A DNA stretch of 64,000 nucleotides, taken from Thalassolituus hydrocarboniclasticus (GTDB taxonomy: Bacteria > Pseudomonadota > Gammaproteobacteria > Pseudomonadales > Oceanobacteraceae). Position numbers and translations under genes: made by a program. Numbering within the stretch: position 1 is the first letter of the stretch; every line of letters begins with the position of its first letter. The DNA lies in assembly GCF_025345565.1 (NCBI RefSeq), contig NZ_CP054475.1:701501-765500 (forward strand), written 5' to 3'. The notes under the pieces were generated by a model, which had not been told where the DNA came from, made no database searches, and worked only from the letters and a program-made list of their open reading frames with translations. Shown in pieces: positions 1-9,607 of this stretch.

Positions 1-1741
1 CGACGACGTAAACCAGATCCGGCATGGCGGCCATTACCTTGGACCAGAAGGCTTCGCGTTCGCGGGTTTTTTCGTTGGCTTTTTTGCGTTCAGTAACATC
101 AAGGACGGTCATCAGCGCCTGACCCGGTGTGCCGGAACGCAGGCTGAGGTTGACCCAGAAATCGCGTTGTTCACCGCTGAATATACGCAGTGGTAATTCA
201 AACTCGGTGGTGTTCAGTTTCAGATCAACCGCGCGCTGCAGGGCAGAGCGCAGCTCACGGCTGCCCTGCACCATCAGGTGGCTGTAATCCTGCAGCAGTT
301 GCTGGCGATCCTGAGCCTTGGTCATGCGTACAGCAGCATCATTGATATTGACCAGACGGACGCTTTCCAGCTGACCATCAAAATGGGAAATATCCAGCAG
401 GCAATGGGCAACACCGGCTTCTTCAAACAGGGCTTTATAGCGGGAACGGCTTTCTTCCAGCGCGCTGGTGGCATGTACGGCATCGGTAATATCGCGCAGC
501 AGCCAGACGATGCCGGTAATACGCCGGCCTTCATACAACGGGTTATATCCCTGCTCCAGAATACGCTGTTCTTCACCGATACGGACGGTCAGCTGGCGGC
601 CGTTGTCCTGCAGTAATTCAAGTTCATCGGCGCTCAGACCACGGTTCCACAGCGCCTGTTTATCGGGCCAGACTTCGGCCAGACTTTCGCCAATAAAGTC
701 GTGTTGGCCATTTTCGATCAGCAGTGCTGCTCCTTTGGGGTTAACGTAGTTGATCAGGCCAAAGGCGTCGGTGGAAATCAGTGCGTCATCGATCGACATC
801 AGCACCCGGTCGGCGCGCTGCTCAGTCTGGCGGCGGATAATTTCCAGCTCGGCGGCACGGCGTTCCTGACGGCGCAGGAATATCCACAGAATACCGGCCA
901 GCACTGAGAAAGTGGCCAGTACCACCAGTGGCGGATGAATACGGCTCCACAGCAGAGCCTGCGCATCCTTCTCGACCGGCAGGGCAATAACATCCCAGTG
1001 GGTAAAGGGGATGTTGGTACGGTACAGAATCTGTTGTTCTTCGGATTTTGTCAGTCTTGGCTGATGGGACGAGTCGGCGTAGTAATGCTCGCGGATGCCA
1101 ATGGAATTATCGCGGGTATCCAGCAGCAGCATCTCGAAGCCGGGGAAATTGCCGTTATAGATAATGCTCGACAATTTACTGTAGGAGCGGCGACTGACAA
1201 AAATATAGTCATTGCCGCTGGGGGCGCGGAAACGGGTATAAAAGTAATAACCGCCTTTGCCGCCATAACGCAGGGAGAACATGCCTTTATCGCCACCGAG
1301 GCTCTGGATATTGGCATAGATGTCGCGGATTTCATCGGCGTGCAGCGGGGCGCCCTGATGCATCAGATAACGGCCGTTATCATCAAACAGCACAAAGCCG
1401 GTCAGGTTGAAGAAGGACTGCTTCATATCCTGCCAGAGGCGCACCGCAGCCGCTTCGTCACCGTTGGCAGACTCTTCCAGCAAAGCGGCATAGCCATGAC
1501 TGAACATGGTGTTTGCGGCCAGTCCGGCCTGAGCCAGCAAGCCGGATTGCTGGACGTAGTTTTCCAGTGTCAGGGCAACTTCTTTATTAAATGCCTTTTG
1601 GTCATTGTGCCACTGACGGTAGCCGTTACCGGCCAGAACCAGTGCCAGAAAGACAAAGCTGAGCAGAAACAGCGGAACGTTAATCAGCGTTGAGCGGCGC
1701 GGGTCGTCCTGACCCGTACGCTGTGACAGACGGAACTGCAT
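1..1741 (-). CDS. Membrane PAS-domain sensor protein, 3' end cut by the window edge
   Basis: An open frame runs from an ATG at 1741 to the left edge (580 codons, no stop), so the C-terminal output domain is missing. Residues about 20-42 and 265-285 are hydrophobic membrane spans that bracket a roughly 220-residue periplasmic sensing region. After the second span come two PAS-like segments, containing 'SIDDALISTDAFGLINYVN' and 'LLDISHFDGQLESVRLVN', and the start of a third ('MAAMPDLVYVV'). PAS chains of this layout usually end in a GGDEF, GGDEF-EAL or histidine kinase domain; which one cannot be seen here. No strong Shine-Dalgarno precedes the ATG. The long plus-strand frame at 935-1693 is its antisense shadow. 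Confidence 0.85.
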   Translation of the reverse strand, partial: MQFRLSQRTGQDDPRRSTLINVPLFLLSFVFLALVLAGNGYRQWHNDQKAFNKEVALTLENYVQQSGLLAQAGLAANTMFSHGYAALLEESANGDEAAAVRLWQDMKQSFFNLTGFVLFDDNGRYLMHQGAPLHADEIRDIYANIQSLGGDKGMFSLRYGGKGGYYFYTRFRAPSGNDYIFVSRRSYSKLSSIIYNGNFPGFEMLLLDTRDNSIGIREHYYADSSHQPRLTKSEEQQILYRTNIPFTHWDVIALPVEKDAQALLWSRIHPPLVVLATFSVLAGILWIFLRRQERRAAELEIIRRQTEQRADRVLMSIDDALISTDAFGLINYVNPKGAALLIENGQHDFIGESLAEVWPDKQALWNRGLSADELELLQDNGRQLTVRIGEEQRILEQGYNPLYEGRRITGIVWLLRDITDAVHATSALEESRSRYKALFEEAGVAHCLLDISHFDGQLESVRLVNINDAAVRMTKAQDRQQLLQDYSHLMVQGSRELRSALQRAVDLKLNTTEFELPLRIFSGEQRDFWVNLSLRSGTPGQALMTVLDVTERKKANEKTREREAFWSKVMAAMPDLVYVV

Positions 1742-1956
1742 GGTTACAGAGTCTTATCTTTATTAGTTATCATGGGGTAAGTATAGACAGCTTGAGATTG
1801 TATAGGCGACATAATCGGGCGCTGATGACATTTCTGTGACTTTGCCCGCAGCAAATCTCCTCTATTGCGCGAAAAAGGGCAGAGAATGGCCTGTTATGTT
1901 GCCTTCAGCGGCGCTTTTGAGTAGCTTTGCCGCCATCAGAAACGAGGATTTTTTCC

Positions 1957-3618
1957 ATGGCACAGTATGTATTCACCATGAACCGTCTGGGCAAGATTGT
2001 TCCGCCCAAACGTCAGATTCTGCGTGATATTTCTCTTTCGTTCTTCCCAGGCGCCAAAATCGGCGTGCTGGGTCTGAACGGTTCCGGTAAATCCACCCTG
2101 CTGAAAATTATGGCAGGTCTGGATACCGACATTATTGGTGAGGCGCGTCCGCAGCCTGACCTGAAAATCGGCTATCTGCCACAGGAACCTGAGCTGGATC
2201 CGGCCAAAGACGTTAAAGGTAACGTCGAAGATGGCCTGCGTGAGCTGATTGATGCCCGCGCAGCACTGGATGCCGTGTATGCCGCTTACGCCGAGCCGGA
2301 TGCCGACTTCGATGCGCTGGCGAAAAAACAGGGGCAGCTGGAAGCCTTTATTGAAGCGGCCGGCGGTCATGATATGGAGCGCCATATGGAAGTTGCCGCC
2401 GATGCGCTGCGCCTGCCACCCTGGGACGCCGACGTGACCAAACTGTCCGGTGGTGAGCGCCGCCGCGTGGCATTGTGCCGTCTGCTGATGTCCAAGCCGG
2501 ATATGCTGTTATTAGACGAACCAACCAACCACCTGGATGCCGAATCTGTGGGCTGGCTGGAGCAGTTCCTGGAGGAGTATCCGGGCACCGTGGTGGCCAT
2601 TACCCACGACCGTTACTTCCTCGATAACTGTGCGGAATGGATTCTGGAACTGGACCGTGGCCACGGCATTCCGTATCAGGGCAACTACACCACCTGGCTG
2701 GAAGCGAAAGAAAAACGCTTAGAGCAGGAAAAGAAACAGGAAGAAGCACACTCCAAAGCCATCAAGCATGAGCTGGAGTGGGTTCGTCAGGGGGCTAAGG
2801 GCCGTCAGGCGAAGAGCAAGGCGCGTCTGGCCGCGTTTGAAGAAATGAACTCGCGTGAATTCCAGACCCGTAACGAAACCAACGAAATCTACATTCCACC
2901 CGGCCCGCGTCTGGGCGATAAGGTGATTGAGTTCCATAACGTTACCAAAGCCTATGGCGACCGCGTGCTGATCGATGACCTGAGCTTTACCGTACCGCCG
3001 GGTGCCATCGTCGGCATCATCGGTGGTAACGGTGCCGGTAAATCGACCCTGTTCCGTATGATTGCCGGTACAGAGCAGCCGGATTCCGGCTCAGTGGTGA
3101 TCGGTGAAACCGTGAAACTGGCCTTTGTTGAGCAGTTGCGTGATGAACTGGACGACAAGAAAACCGTATGGGAATCCATTTCCGACGGTCTGGATATGAT
3201 CAACATTAACGGTAAAGACTACCCGAGCCGTTCTTACATCGGCCGCTTTAACTTCAAAGGCGGCGATCAGCAGAAGCGTGTTGGTGAGTTGTCCGGTGGT
3301 GAGCGTGGTCGTCTGCAGCTGGCTTATACCCTGAAGCAGGGCGCCAACGTGTTGCTGCTGGACGAACCGTCCAACGACCTCGACGTAGAAACCCTGCGTG
3401 CGCTGGAAGAAGCGGTACTGGCCTTCCCGGGCGCAGTGATGGTGGTTTCTCACGATCGCTGGTTCCTCGACCGTATTGCCACTCATATTCTGGCTTACGA
3501 AGGCGACTCTAAAGTGACTTTCTTTGAAGGTAACTACACCGAGTACGAAGCTGACCGTAAGAAACGTCTGGGCAACGATGCCGCGCCTAAGCGTATGAAG
3601 TACAAGCGTCTGGCGTAA
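1957..3618 (+). CDS. ettA: Energy-dependent translational throttle protein EttA (ABC-F ATPase)
   Basis: EttA is a ribosome-associated ABC-F ATPase that gates entry into the elongation cycle according to the ATP/ADP ratio; it binds the E site and is cytosolic. The 553-residue protein has two ABC cassettes: Walker A 'GLNGSGKST' near residue 40 and 'GGNGAGKST' near 355, signatures '[11 protein letters not shown]' and '[11 protein letters not shown]', and Walker B '[11 protein letters not shown]' and '[11 protein letters not shown]'. There is no membrane domain. I chose the ATG at 1957 ([13 protein letters not shown]) over an in-frame start at 1927 because it matches the family N-terminus and follows 'GAGGA'-like sequence (AACGAGGA at 1941-1948). 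It is monocistronic, with a terminator after the stop. Confidence 0.97.
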   Translation: MAQYVFTMNRLGKIVPPKRQILRDISLSFFPGAKIGVLGLNGSGKSTLLKIMAGLDTDIIGEARPQPDLKIGYLPQEPELDPAKDVKGNVEDGLRELIDARAALDAVYAAYAEPDADFDALAKKQGQLEAFIEAAGGHDMERHMEVAADALRLPPWDADVTKLSGGERRRVALCRLLMSKPDMLLLDEPTNHLDAESVGWLEQFLEEYPGTVVAITHDRYFLDNCAEWILELDRGHGIPYQGNYTTWLEAKEKRLEQEKKQEEAHSKAIKHELEWVRQGAKGRQAKSKARLAAFEEMNSREFQTRNETNEIYIPPGPRLGDKVIEFHNVTKAYGDRVLIDDLSFTVPPGAIVGIIGGNGAGKSTLFRMIAGTEQPDSGSVVIGETVKLAFVEQLRDELDDKKTVWESISDGLDMININGKDYPSRSYIGRFNFKGGDQQKRVGELSGGERGRLQLAYTLKQGANVLLLDEPSNDLDVETLRALEEAVLAFPGAVMVVSHDRWFLDRIATHILAYEGDSKVTFFEGNYTEYEADRKKRLGNDAAPKRMKYKRLA

Positions 3619-3627
3619 GCCATCCGC

Positions 3628-3668
3628 ATAAGCCGGAGCGACCTGCTCCGGCTTATCACTTTCCCTCT
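3628..3668 (+). terminator. Terminator-like hairpin after ettA
   Basis: A perfect 12-bp stem (ATAAGCCGGAGC at 3628-3639, GCTCCGGCTTAT at 3645-3656) with a 5-nt loop begins 9 bases after the ettA stop. The following tract is pyrimidine-rich (CACTTTCCCTCTT) rather than pure T. Confidence 0.75.
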
Positions 3669-3774
3669 TCATCTGTCATAAACGTCAGCCTCAGCGGTTT
3701 GCGATCTCAGTAATCCGGACTAAACCTTTATACATCTGTGGGCATAATGCCCCGGAATATGACAGAGGTAAGTC

Positions 3775-4140
3775 ATGGATTCTCGGCAATTCAAACGTGT
3801 GCATTTCCTTCAGCGGGTTCAGGTTGAAACCGATGGGGAGCGGCTTGAAACCCATTGTCTGGATATCAGTTTGCGTGGTGTGTTACTGGTGCGTCCGGAA
3901 AATGTTAACTGGCGGCTGGAGCAGCAACTGGTGGTCACCCTGGTTTTATCACCGCGGGAAACGATAGAAATGCGCTGTTCACTGGTGCATATCGATGATG
4001 ATGTGGTCGGTTGTGCCTGTGATTCGATGGATCTCGACAGTATGACCGCCCTGCGCCGTCTGCTGGAGCTGAATCTGGCTGATCCGCAGGCTGTACACCG
4101 TGAACTGGCAGAGCTGGTGCGCCCGAGTTCTGCAGATTAG
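3775..4140 (+). CDS. PilZ-domain protein (probable c-di-GMP receptor)
   Basis: A small cytosolic protein of 121 residues made almost entirely of one PilZ domain. The N-terminal arginine motif is 'RQFKRVHFLQRVQV', and the second c-di-GMP contact, the D/N-x-S-x-x-G motif, is 'DISLRGVLL' near residue 30. PilZ proteins bind cyclic di-GMP and pass the signal to motility, polysaccharide or pilus machinery. The specific target is not visible. It stands alone, with a terminator hairpin 40 bases past its stop. Confidence 0.88.
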   Translation: MDSRQFKRVHFLQRVQVETDGERLETHCLDISLRGVLLVRPENVNWRLEQQLVVTLVLSPRETIEMRCSLVHIDDDVVGCACDSMDLDSMTALRRLLELNLADPQAVHRELAELVRPSSAD

Positions 4141-4178
4141 ATCCTTCTCCCGGCGAGCCGGGTGACAAGGTATAGTAA

Positions 4179-4209
4179 CGGCCTGTGATCCTGATCAGGC
4201 CGTTTTTTT
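4179..4209 (+). terminator. Intrinsic terminator directly before the FAH-family gene
   Basis: Stem CGGCCTG (4179-4185) / CAGGCCG (4196-4202), followed by seven Ts (4203-4209). It ends the PilZ transcript. The next base, 4210, is the A of the start codon of the following gene. Confidence 0.85.
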
Positions 4210-4875
4210 ATGTATTTCCCCATCCTCGAAGGTCAGCCCTTTACCCATGCAACCGGCAAAATTGTCTGTGTCGGACGTAATTACGCAGAACACGCGCGTG
4301 AACTGAATAACCCAATTCCCAGTCAGCCCATTCTGTTTATCAAACCCGCTGATGCTGCGGTGTCTATGGCGCCATCGTTCCGTATCCCGCAGGGGCAGGG
4401 GTCTGTGCATCATGAGCTGGAAGTCGCGGTGTTGATTGGTCAGCGCTTATGTCACGCCGCTGAAGATGACGTTCCGGCCGCCATTGCCGGTGTGGGGCTG
4501 GGGCTGGATCTGACATTGCGTGATGTGCAGGACGGCCTGAAAGCCAAAGGCCAGCCCTGGGAAATAGCCAAGGGCTTTGATGGTGCCTGTCCACTGAGTG
4601 ACTTTGTTGCCGCCTCAAGGGTAGAAGACTGGCAGCAGCTGGGCCTGACCCTGATGCGTAATGGCCAGCTGCAACAGCAGGGGAACAGTGCCGATATGTT
4701 GTTCCCATTGCTGCCGCTGATTGCCCATATGAGCCGGATTTTCACCCTTAATCCGGGCGATATCATTATGACCGGCACCCCGGCTGGTGTTGGACCTCTG
4801 TTGCCCGGCGATCAGCTGGAAGCCCGTCTGCAGGACTGGCTCAGTGTGCACTGCCGTGTTGAGGAGCAGGGCTGA
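4210..4875 (+). CDS. Fumarylacetoacetate hydrolase (FAH) family protein
   Basis: 221 residues, the size of the single-domain FAH proteins such as YcgM, FAHD1-type acylpyruvases and decarboxylases that cleave or decarboxylate beta-diketo or 2-oxo acids using a divalent metal. Visible motifs are 'KIVCVGRNYAEH', 'FIKPADA', the metal-binding 'HHELEVAVLIG' and 'LDLTLRDVQ', and the C-terminal 'IIMTGTPAGVGPL'. The substrate cannot be assigned. The ATG follows a terminator T-tract with no Shine-Dalgarno, yet the N-terminus aligns with the family, so the start is believable. The stop overlaps the moeA start (TGATG), which suggests translational coupling. Confidence 0.88.
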   Translation: MYFPILEGQPFTHATGKIVCVGRNYAEHARELNNPIPSQPILFIKPADAAVSMAPSFRIPQGQGSVHHELEVAVLIGQRLCHAAEDDVPAAIAGVGLGLDLTLRDVQDGLKAKGQPWEIAKGFDGACPLSDFVAASRVEDWQQLGLTLMRNGQLQQQGNSADMLFPLLPLIAHMSRIFTLNPGDIIMTGTPAGVGPLLPGDQLEARLQDWLSVHCRVEEQG

Positions 4876-6110
4876 TGGCGGCCTGTGATATGCCTGGCCT
4901 GACGCCACTGGATCAGGCTCTGACAACTTTGCTGTCAGGTATCGAAGCTTTGCCCGGAAAAGAGCAGGTGCCATTGCAGCAGGCTGTTGGCCGTGTGCTG
5001 GCAGAGGATGTCTGCAGCACACTGAATGTCCCTCCGGCAGATAACTCCGCAATGGATGGTTATGCCGTGCGGGCTGCCGATTTAAATGCTGGCTGCGAAT
5101 TAACCCTGCTGGGTAAAAGCATGGCGGGTCATCCCTTCAGTGGCAGCGTTGCTCCGGGCGAATGTGTGCGCATTATGACCGGCGCACTGCTGCCTGCCGG
5201 GGCCGATACTGTGGTCATGCAGGAAAATACCACCGTGCTGGAAAGCGGCCGGGTGCAGTTTCAGGCCTCAGCGCCACAGGGCGATAACGTGCGCTATTGC
5301 GGTGATGATATCCGTGCAGGGCAGGTGATTCTGCATGCCGGGCGGCGTCTGCGCCCGGCGGATGTTGGCTTGCTGGCCAGTATTGGCATTGCCGGGGTCA
5401 GTGTGCGGCCGCGACTGAAAGTTGCATTGCTGGCGACCGGAGATGAGCTGGTGATGCCGGGTGAGCCTCTGGCAGACGGGCAGATTTATCAGAGCAACAG
5501 CTTTACCGTAGCGGCTGTGGCAAAACGCCTTGGTTGTGACGTGCTGGATCTGGGCAAAGTGGATGACAGCCCCGAAGCACTGCGTCAGGCCTTTATTCAG
5601 GCCGACCGTCAGGCCGATGTGGTCATTACCTCTGGCGGTGTATCGGTGGGTGAAGCCGACTACACCAAAGATATTCTCGCCGAGCTTGGCGAAATCAGTT
5701 TCTGGAAGCTGGCGATTAAACCGGGTAAGCCCTTTGCCAGCGGTCGTCTGCCCAACAGCGTATTTATCGGCTTGCCCGGCAATCCGGTATCGGCACTGGT
5801 GACTATGCATCAGCTGGCAGCGCCGATGCTGCGCAAATTGGCCGGTGAAACGCAGACAGCAGCATTGCGTCTGCCGGCAGTGGCCGCCAGTGTTATCCGC
5901 AAAAGTCCGGGACGCACGGACTTCCAGCGTGGTATCTGGCAACTGAATGAACAGGGCCAGATAGTGGTGCGGCCAACCGGCGGGCAAAGCTCGGGTGTAC
6001 TCAGTTCGATGAGTCAGGCGAATTGCTACATTGTGCTGGAGCAGATGCGTGGCCGGGTGAATGAGGGGGAGACCGTTACGGTTGAGCCTTTTGATGCTTT
6101 ACTGGGATAG
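4875..6110 (+). CDS. moeA: Molybdopterin molybdenumtransferase MoeA
   Basis: MoeA inserts molybdate into adenylylated molybdopterin, the last common step of molybdenum cofactor synthesis. The 411-residue length equals that of the E. coli enzyme. Diagnostic stretches are 'PADNSAMDGYAV' near residue 55, 'RIMTGALLPAGADTVVMQE', the MogA-like core 'TSGGVSVGEADY' near residue 255, and 'GLPGNPVSALVT' near 300. Its ATG overlaps the stop of the upstream FAH gene by one base. No other cofactor genes lie nearby. Confidence 0.97.
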   Translation: MAACDMPGLTPLDQALTTLLSGIEALPGKEQVPLQQAVGRVLAEDVCSTLNVPPADNSAMDGYAVRAADLNAGCELTLLGKSMAGHPFSGSVAPGECVRIMTGALLPAGADTVVMQENTTVLESGRVQFQASAPQGDNVRYCGDDIRAGQVILHAGRRLRPADVGLLASIGIAGVSVRPRLKVALLATGDELVMPGEPLADGQIYQSNSFTVAAVAKRLGCDVLDLGKVDDSPEALRQAFIQADRQADVVITSGGVSVGEADYTKDILAELGEISFWKLAIKPGKPFASGRLPNSVFIGLPGNPVSALVTMHQLAAPMLRKLAGETQTAALRLPAVAASVIRKSPGRTDFQRGIWQLNEQGQIVVRPTGGQSSGVLSSMSQANCYIVLEQMRGRVNEGETVTVEPFDALLG

Positions 6111-6192
6111 TGTTGTTCATCGGGCGACGGAACTCTCACGGGTCATCCCCGTCCTATCCCCCCACTTATGTGCCAGTTAATGAGAGTAACTT

Positions 6193-7197
6193 ATGAACCT
6201 GACTTCCCGCCAAATTCTGCCCGGCGGTGTTACCGCAGGGCTGATCGCCTTTGTGGCATTAACTTCCGTAATACCGTTGCCTGCCAGCGCTGATGCATTG
6301 CAACAGCAGGCTCAGGCTGTGTTCGGCTCAGGAGAAGCGCCGCAACTGCAATCTTCAAAAGCTGAAGCAGCATTGGGCCGGGTGTTGTTTTTCGATACCC
6401 GTATCGGTCGCGATGGTACTAACTGTGGTACCTGCCATGAGCAGAGTAAAGGCGGTGCCGACGGACGCAAAACCGCGCAGGGAGCCTTCGGCATTCAGGG
6501 TAAACGCAATACGCCGACAATCGTCGACATTGTGCCGCAGATCAGCATGCACTGGACCGGTGATCGTGAATCTCTGGCGGATCAGGCAATACGCTCACTG
6601 ACGGCACCACCGGCTTACGCTCATGCTTCGACCGAGGAAGCGCTGGCGGTTATTAAGGCCCTGCCAGATCTGAATGAACGCTTTAACTCGCTGTACGATG
6701 ATGGTGTCACCGCTGCCAACTGGGGGAAAGCACTGAGCGCTTATCAGGAGCATCTGGTAACCACTTCTGCTTTCGATCGCTATCTGCAGGGAGATGCAGC
6801 GGCTCTCAGTGCAGCGCAGAAAGAGGGGTTGAAAACCTTTATCAATACCGGCTGTGCAGGCTGCCATAATGGCCGCTTACTGGGCGGAACCTCTTATCAG
6901 AAGTTTGGTATTGTGGCCGACTACACCCAGTATACAGGCTCGCAGGAAGACATTGGCCGTATGGCATTTACCGGTAAAGAAAGCGACCGCCGGGTATTCA
7001 AAGTGCCGCCATTACGCCATGCGGTTCAGACCGCGCCTTATTTTCATGATGGCTCTGTGGCAGAACTGAAAGACGCCATCGACATTATGGCGAAAGTGCA
7101 GTTAGGGCGAACACTGAGCGCCGATGACAATCAGGCGATTCAGGCCTTCCTGCAGGCGGTTACCGCCCCCATGCCGGCTGAACTGCAACGGCCATAA
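6193..7197 (+). CDS. Periplasmic dihaem cytochrome c peroxidase (CcpA/MauG family)
   Basis: 334 residues with an N-terminal signal peptide (hydrophobic core about residues 12-28, ending 'PASADA'). Two haem c sites are visible: 'CGTCH' near residue 77 and 'CAGCH' near residue 222. That spacing, plus 'FFDTRIGRDGTNCGTCHEQ' and 'VFKVPPLRHAVQTAPYFHDG', is typical of bacterial dihaem peroxidases, which reduce hydrogen peroxide with electrons from small c cytochromes. MauG-like oxidases share the fold, so the substrate is not certain. It is monocistronic and ends at a strong terminator. Confidence 0.92.
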   Translation: MNLTSRQILPGGVTAGLIAFVALTSVIPLPASADALQQQAQAVFGSGEAPQLQSSKAEAALGRVLFFDTRIGRDGTNCGTCHEQSKGGADGRKTAQGAFGIQGKRNTPTIVDIVPQISMHWTGDRESLADQAIRSLTAPPAYAHASTEEALAVIKALPDLNERFNSLYDDGVTAANWGKALSAYQEHLVTTSAFDRYLQGDAAALSAAQKEGLKTFINTGCAGCHNGRLLGGTSYQKFGIVADYTQYTGSQEDIGRMAFTGKESDRRVFKVPPLRHAVQTAPYFHDGSVAELKDAIDIMAKVQLGRTLSADDNQAIQAFLQAVTAPMPAELQRP

Positions 7198-7215
7198 CAG
7201 GCCCTGCTGACAGAC

Positions 7216-7247
7216 AATAAAAAACCCTGCAAGGCAGGGTTTTTTAT
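7216..7247. terminator. Bidirectional terminator between the peroxidase gene and ssb
   Basis: A-rich flank, stem ACCCTGC / GCAGGGT, then a T-rich flank. It reads as a terminator on both strands and serves the two converging genes. Confidence 0.92.
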
Positions 7248-7274
7248 TGCTCTTATAACCGCCGGAGCGGTTGG

Positions 7275-7940
7275 TCAGAACGGGATATCATCATCAAAAT
7301 CGTCAAAGCTGTTGCTTGGCTGTGGTGCATGCTGAGGCTGTTGCACCGGAGCCTGAGCTGGCTGCTGGTAACCACCCTGATAGGCCGGCTGTTGCTGAGT
7401 ATGCTGTGGGGCCTGTTGCGGAACATGCTGTGGTGCCTGTTGCGGTGCTTGCTGATAGCCACGCGGAGCCTGAGGGGCGGCCATCGGAGCTTGCTGCGGT
7501 GCGGCCTGAGGAGCCTGCTGATAGCCCTGTGGAGCGTTCATACCCATAGGCTGGCCCATGGTCTGTGATGGCGCTGCCGGAGCGGAGTAGGAGCCCATGT
7601 TGTCGCCACGGCCATCGAGCATCATCATATCGTTGGCGATGATTTCGGTGGTGTAGCGTTTAACGCCGTCTTTTTCCCATTCGCGGGTACGCAGTTTACC
7701 TTCGAAGTAGGCTTTTGAGCCTTTCTTCAGGTACTGCTGAATGATTTCGGCCAGTTTGCCGTATACCGTAATACGGTGCCATTCGGTGGACTCTACCTTC
7801 TGGCCGGTCTGTTTGTCGTTGTAGCTTTCGTCAGTAGCCAGTGTCAGATTGGCCACGGCGTTGCCATTCGGCATATAACGAACTTCAGGGTCACGACCCA
7901 GAGTACCAATGAGTGTCACTTTGTTAACGCTGCGACCCAT
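7275..7940 (-). CDS. ssb: Single-stranded DNA-binding protein
   Basis: SSB coats single-stranded DNA in replication, recombination and repair. The 221-residue protein has the OB fold at residues 1-110 ('[22 protein letters not shown]', '[14 protein letters not shown]', '[11 protein letters not shown]'), then a long Gln/Pro/Ala-rich linker with repeated 'QQAP', and the acidic interaction tail ending 'DDDIPF'. I chose the ATG at 7940, preceded by GGAGAAG; upstream in-frame codons lie inside the transporter gene. The first 17 bases overlap the 3' end of the upstream MFS gene, so the two are probably co-transcribed. Confidence 0.97.
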   Translation of the reverse strand: MGRSVNKVTLIGTLGRDPEVRYMPNGNAVANLTLATDESYNDKQTGQKVESTEWHRITVYGKLAEIIQQYLKKGSKAYFEGKLRTREWEKDGVKRYTTEIIANDMMMLDGRGDNMGSYSAPAAPSQTMGQPMGMNAPQGYQQAPQAAPQQAPMAAPQAPRGYQQAPQQAPQHVPQQAPQHTQQQPAYQGGYQQPAQAPVQQPQHAPQPSNSFDDFDDDIPF

Positions 7941-9324
7941 GCTCTTCTCCTGTGGAATGAATGATGGCCAATGCCTGTGTCCGGTCAAAGGCATCAGCAC
8001 TGACTTTTAAATAGATTGCGCCTTCACTGGCAAGCAGACTGACTTCCGATACTCCGGTCAGTGCCATCAGTTGTGCGAGTTGTTGTTCGCTGCAGCCGTC
8101 CGCGCTTTCCAGACGTACGCTGGTAAGGTGTTGGGGAGCGGCAGACTGTGACATAAGCAATGCCCAAAGTACCATTAATGCCCCCAATCCGACAAATAAT
8201 GCGCTGCTGCCGTACTGGCTCATAAGCCAGCCGCCGAGGCTGCCGCCGGCAAAGGCACCGAGAAACTGCATGCTGGAATAAATGCCCATGGCGCTGCCCT
8301 TGGCGCCGGCCGGAGCAATCTTACTGAGCCAGGACGGCAGGCTTGCCTCCATCAGATTAAAGCCCCAGAAATAGAGCAGAAGCAGTACCACCCAATGCCA
8401 CAGTTCTGAGGCGGCGGACATACCAAACAGACTCAGGGCGATCACTGCTGCGCCGGTAATCACCACGCTTTTCATCTTGCGGCGTTTTTCAGCAACGATA
8501 ATGAAAGGCACCATCAGCACAAAAGCACTCAGCAATACAGGCAGATACAGCCAGCTGTGATGCTCAGCCGGGAGTTCCAGCTTCAGCAGCTGCCCGGGAA
8601 TTGAGATAAAGATCGCGACCATCAGGGCATGCAGCAGAAAAATTCCCAGATTCAGCGGCCATAACCGGGTGTTGCGCAGCTGAATTCCGACTTCACTCAG
8701 TACCGCCGAGGCATCACGATGAGGGAGTGCGGGTGGGGTTGGAATGACAAATACAGTAATCAGAACGCCAAGCAGTGCCAGTACGCCGGTCAGACCAAAA
8801 ATCAGACTGAGGCCGCCTAATCCGGCAAGCCAGGGGCCCAGCACCAGAGCGACAGAAAAAGACAAGCCAATACTGGCACCGATGGACGCCATGGCTTTCA
8901 TGCGGTTTTCTTCACGGGTCATATCGGTGACCAGTGCCATAATCGCACTGGCAATGGCGCCGCCGCCCTGCAGGGCGCGACCGAGAATCACACCGTAAAC
9001 ACTGTCAGCGCTGGCGGCGATCAGGCTGCCAAGGGCAAAAATCAACAGGCCGCCAATAATAATAGGCTTACGGCCAAAGCGGTCCGACAGGGTGCCGGCC
9101 GGGATCTGCAGCAGTGCCTGGGTCAGGCCGTAGACACCCATGGCCAGACCCAGCAGTTGTGGGGTCGCGCCTTCAAGTTTTTGCCCTTCAATCATCATCA
9201 CCGGCAACACCATAAACAGCCCCAGCATACGCAGGGCATAAAGTGATGCGAGAGAGATGACAGCACGTTGTTCGACGGCAGAAATGCCGTTGTGCGCTGT
9301 TTCTTGAAGGGTAGAGCTCGACAT
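7924..9324 (-). CDS. MFS transporter (12-TM) with a C-terminal soluble domain
   Basis: 466 residues. About 12 hydrophobic helices span residues 25-395, and the loop 2-3 signature '[13 protein letters not shown]' marks the major facilitator superfamily, drug:proton antiporter type. After the last helix a soluble tail of roughly 65 residues ('[19 protein letters not shown]...') looks like a small alpha-beta domain. The substrate is unknown; an efflux role is an inference. An MFS gene directly upstream of ssb is also seen in Pseudomonas. The start could be ATG 9324 or GTG 9330; neither has a strong ribosome site. Confidence 0.9.
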   Translation of the reverse strand: MSSSTLQETAHNGISAVEQRAVISLASLYALRMLGLFMVLPVMMIEGQKLEGATPQLLGLAMGVYGLTQALLQIPAGTLSDRFGRKPIIIGGLLIFALGSLIAASADSVYGVILGRALQGGGAIASAIMALVTDMTREENRMKAMASIGASIGLSFSVALVLGPWLAGLGGLSLIFGLTGVLALLGVLITVFVIPTPPALPHRDASAVLSEVGIQLRNTRLWPLNLGIFLLHALMVAIFISIPGQLLKLELPAEHHSWLYLPVLLSAFVLMVPFIIVAEKRRKMKSVVITGAAVIALSLFGMSAASELWHWVVLLLLYFWGFNLMEASLPSWLSKIAPAGAKGSAMGIYSSMQFLGAFAGGSLGGWLMSQYGSSALFVGLGALMVLWALLMSQSAAPQHLTSVRLESADGCSEQQLAQLMALTGVSEVSLLASEGAIYLKVSADAFDRTQALAIIHSTGEEHGSQR

Positions 9325-9607
9325 TCTCACAGATATTCCGTAGGTACAGCCAAAAAGTGCGCCAGTTTAACAGCAATGCCGTCTGTGGATTAAGTCTTAA
9401 GCGCGGTTATCTGCAGATTGCTTGTGTGCGGCGGGTCAGGTAATGCCCAGCATTGGTACTAACGTTCATAAAATAGGCTTGGGTCAATCCGTAAAACTAC
9501 GAAAAAAAGTCATGCTCAAGTGGCAATTTTTAGCGGATTGCGTACACTCTTAGCACTGGTTTCGGAAGACCGGTTATGGATCACCACTGGCATAAAGGAG
9601 TTATGTT

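Noticed and set aside
935-1693. 252-codon plus-strand frame at the left end
   Set aside because: Antisense to the PAS sensor gene, which shows clear membrane spans and PAS motifs on the other strand.
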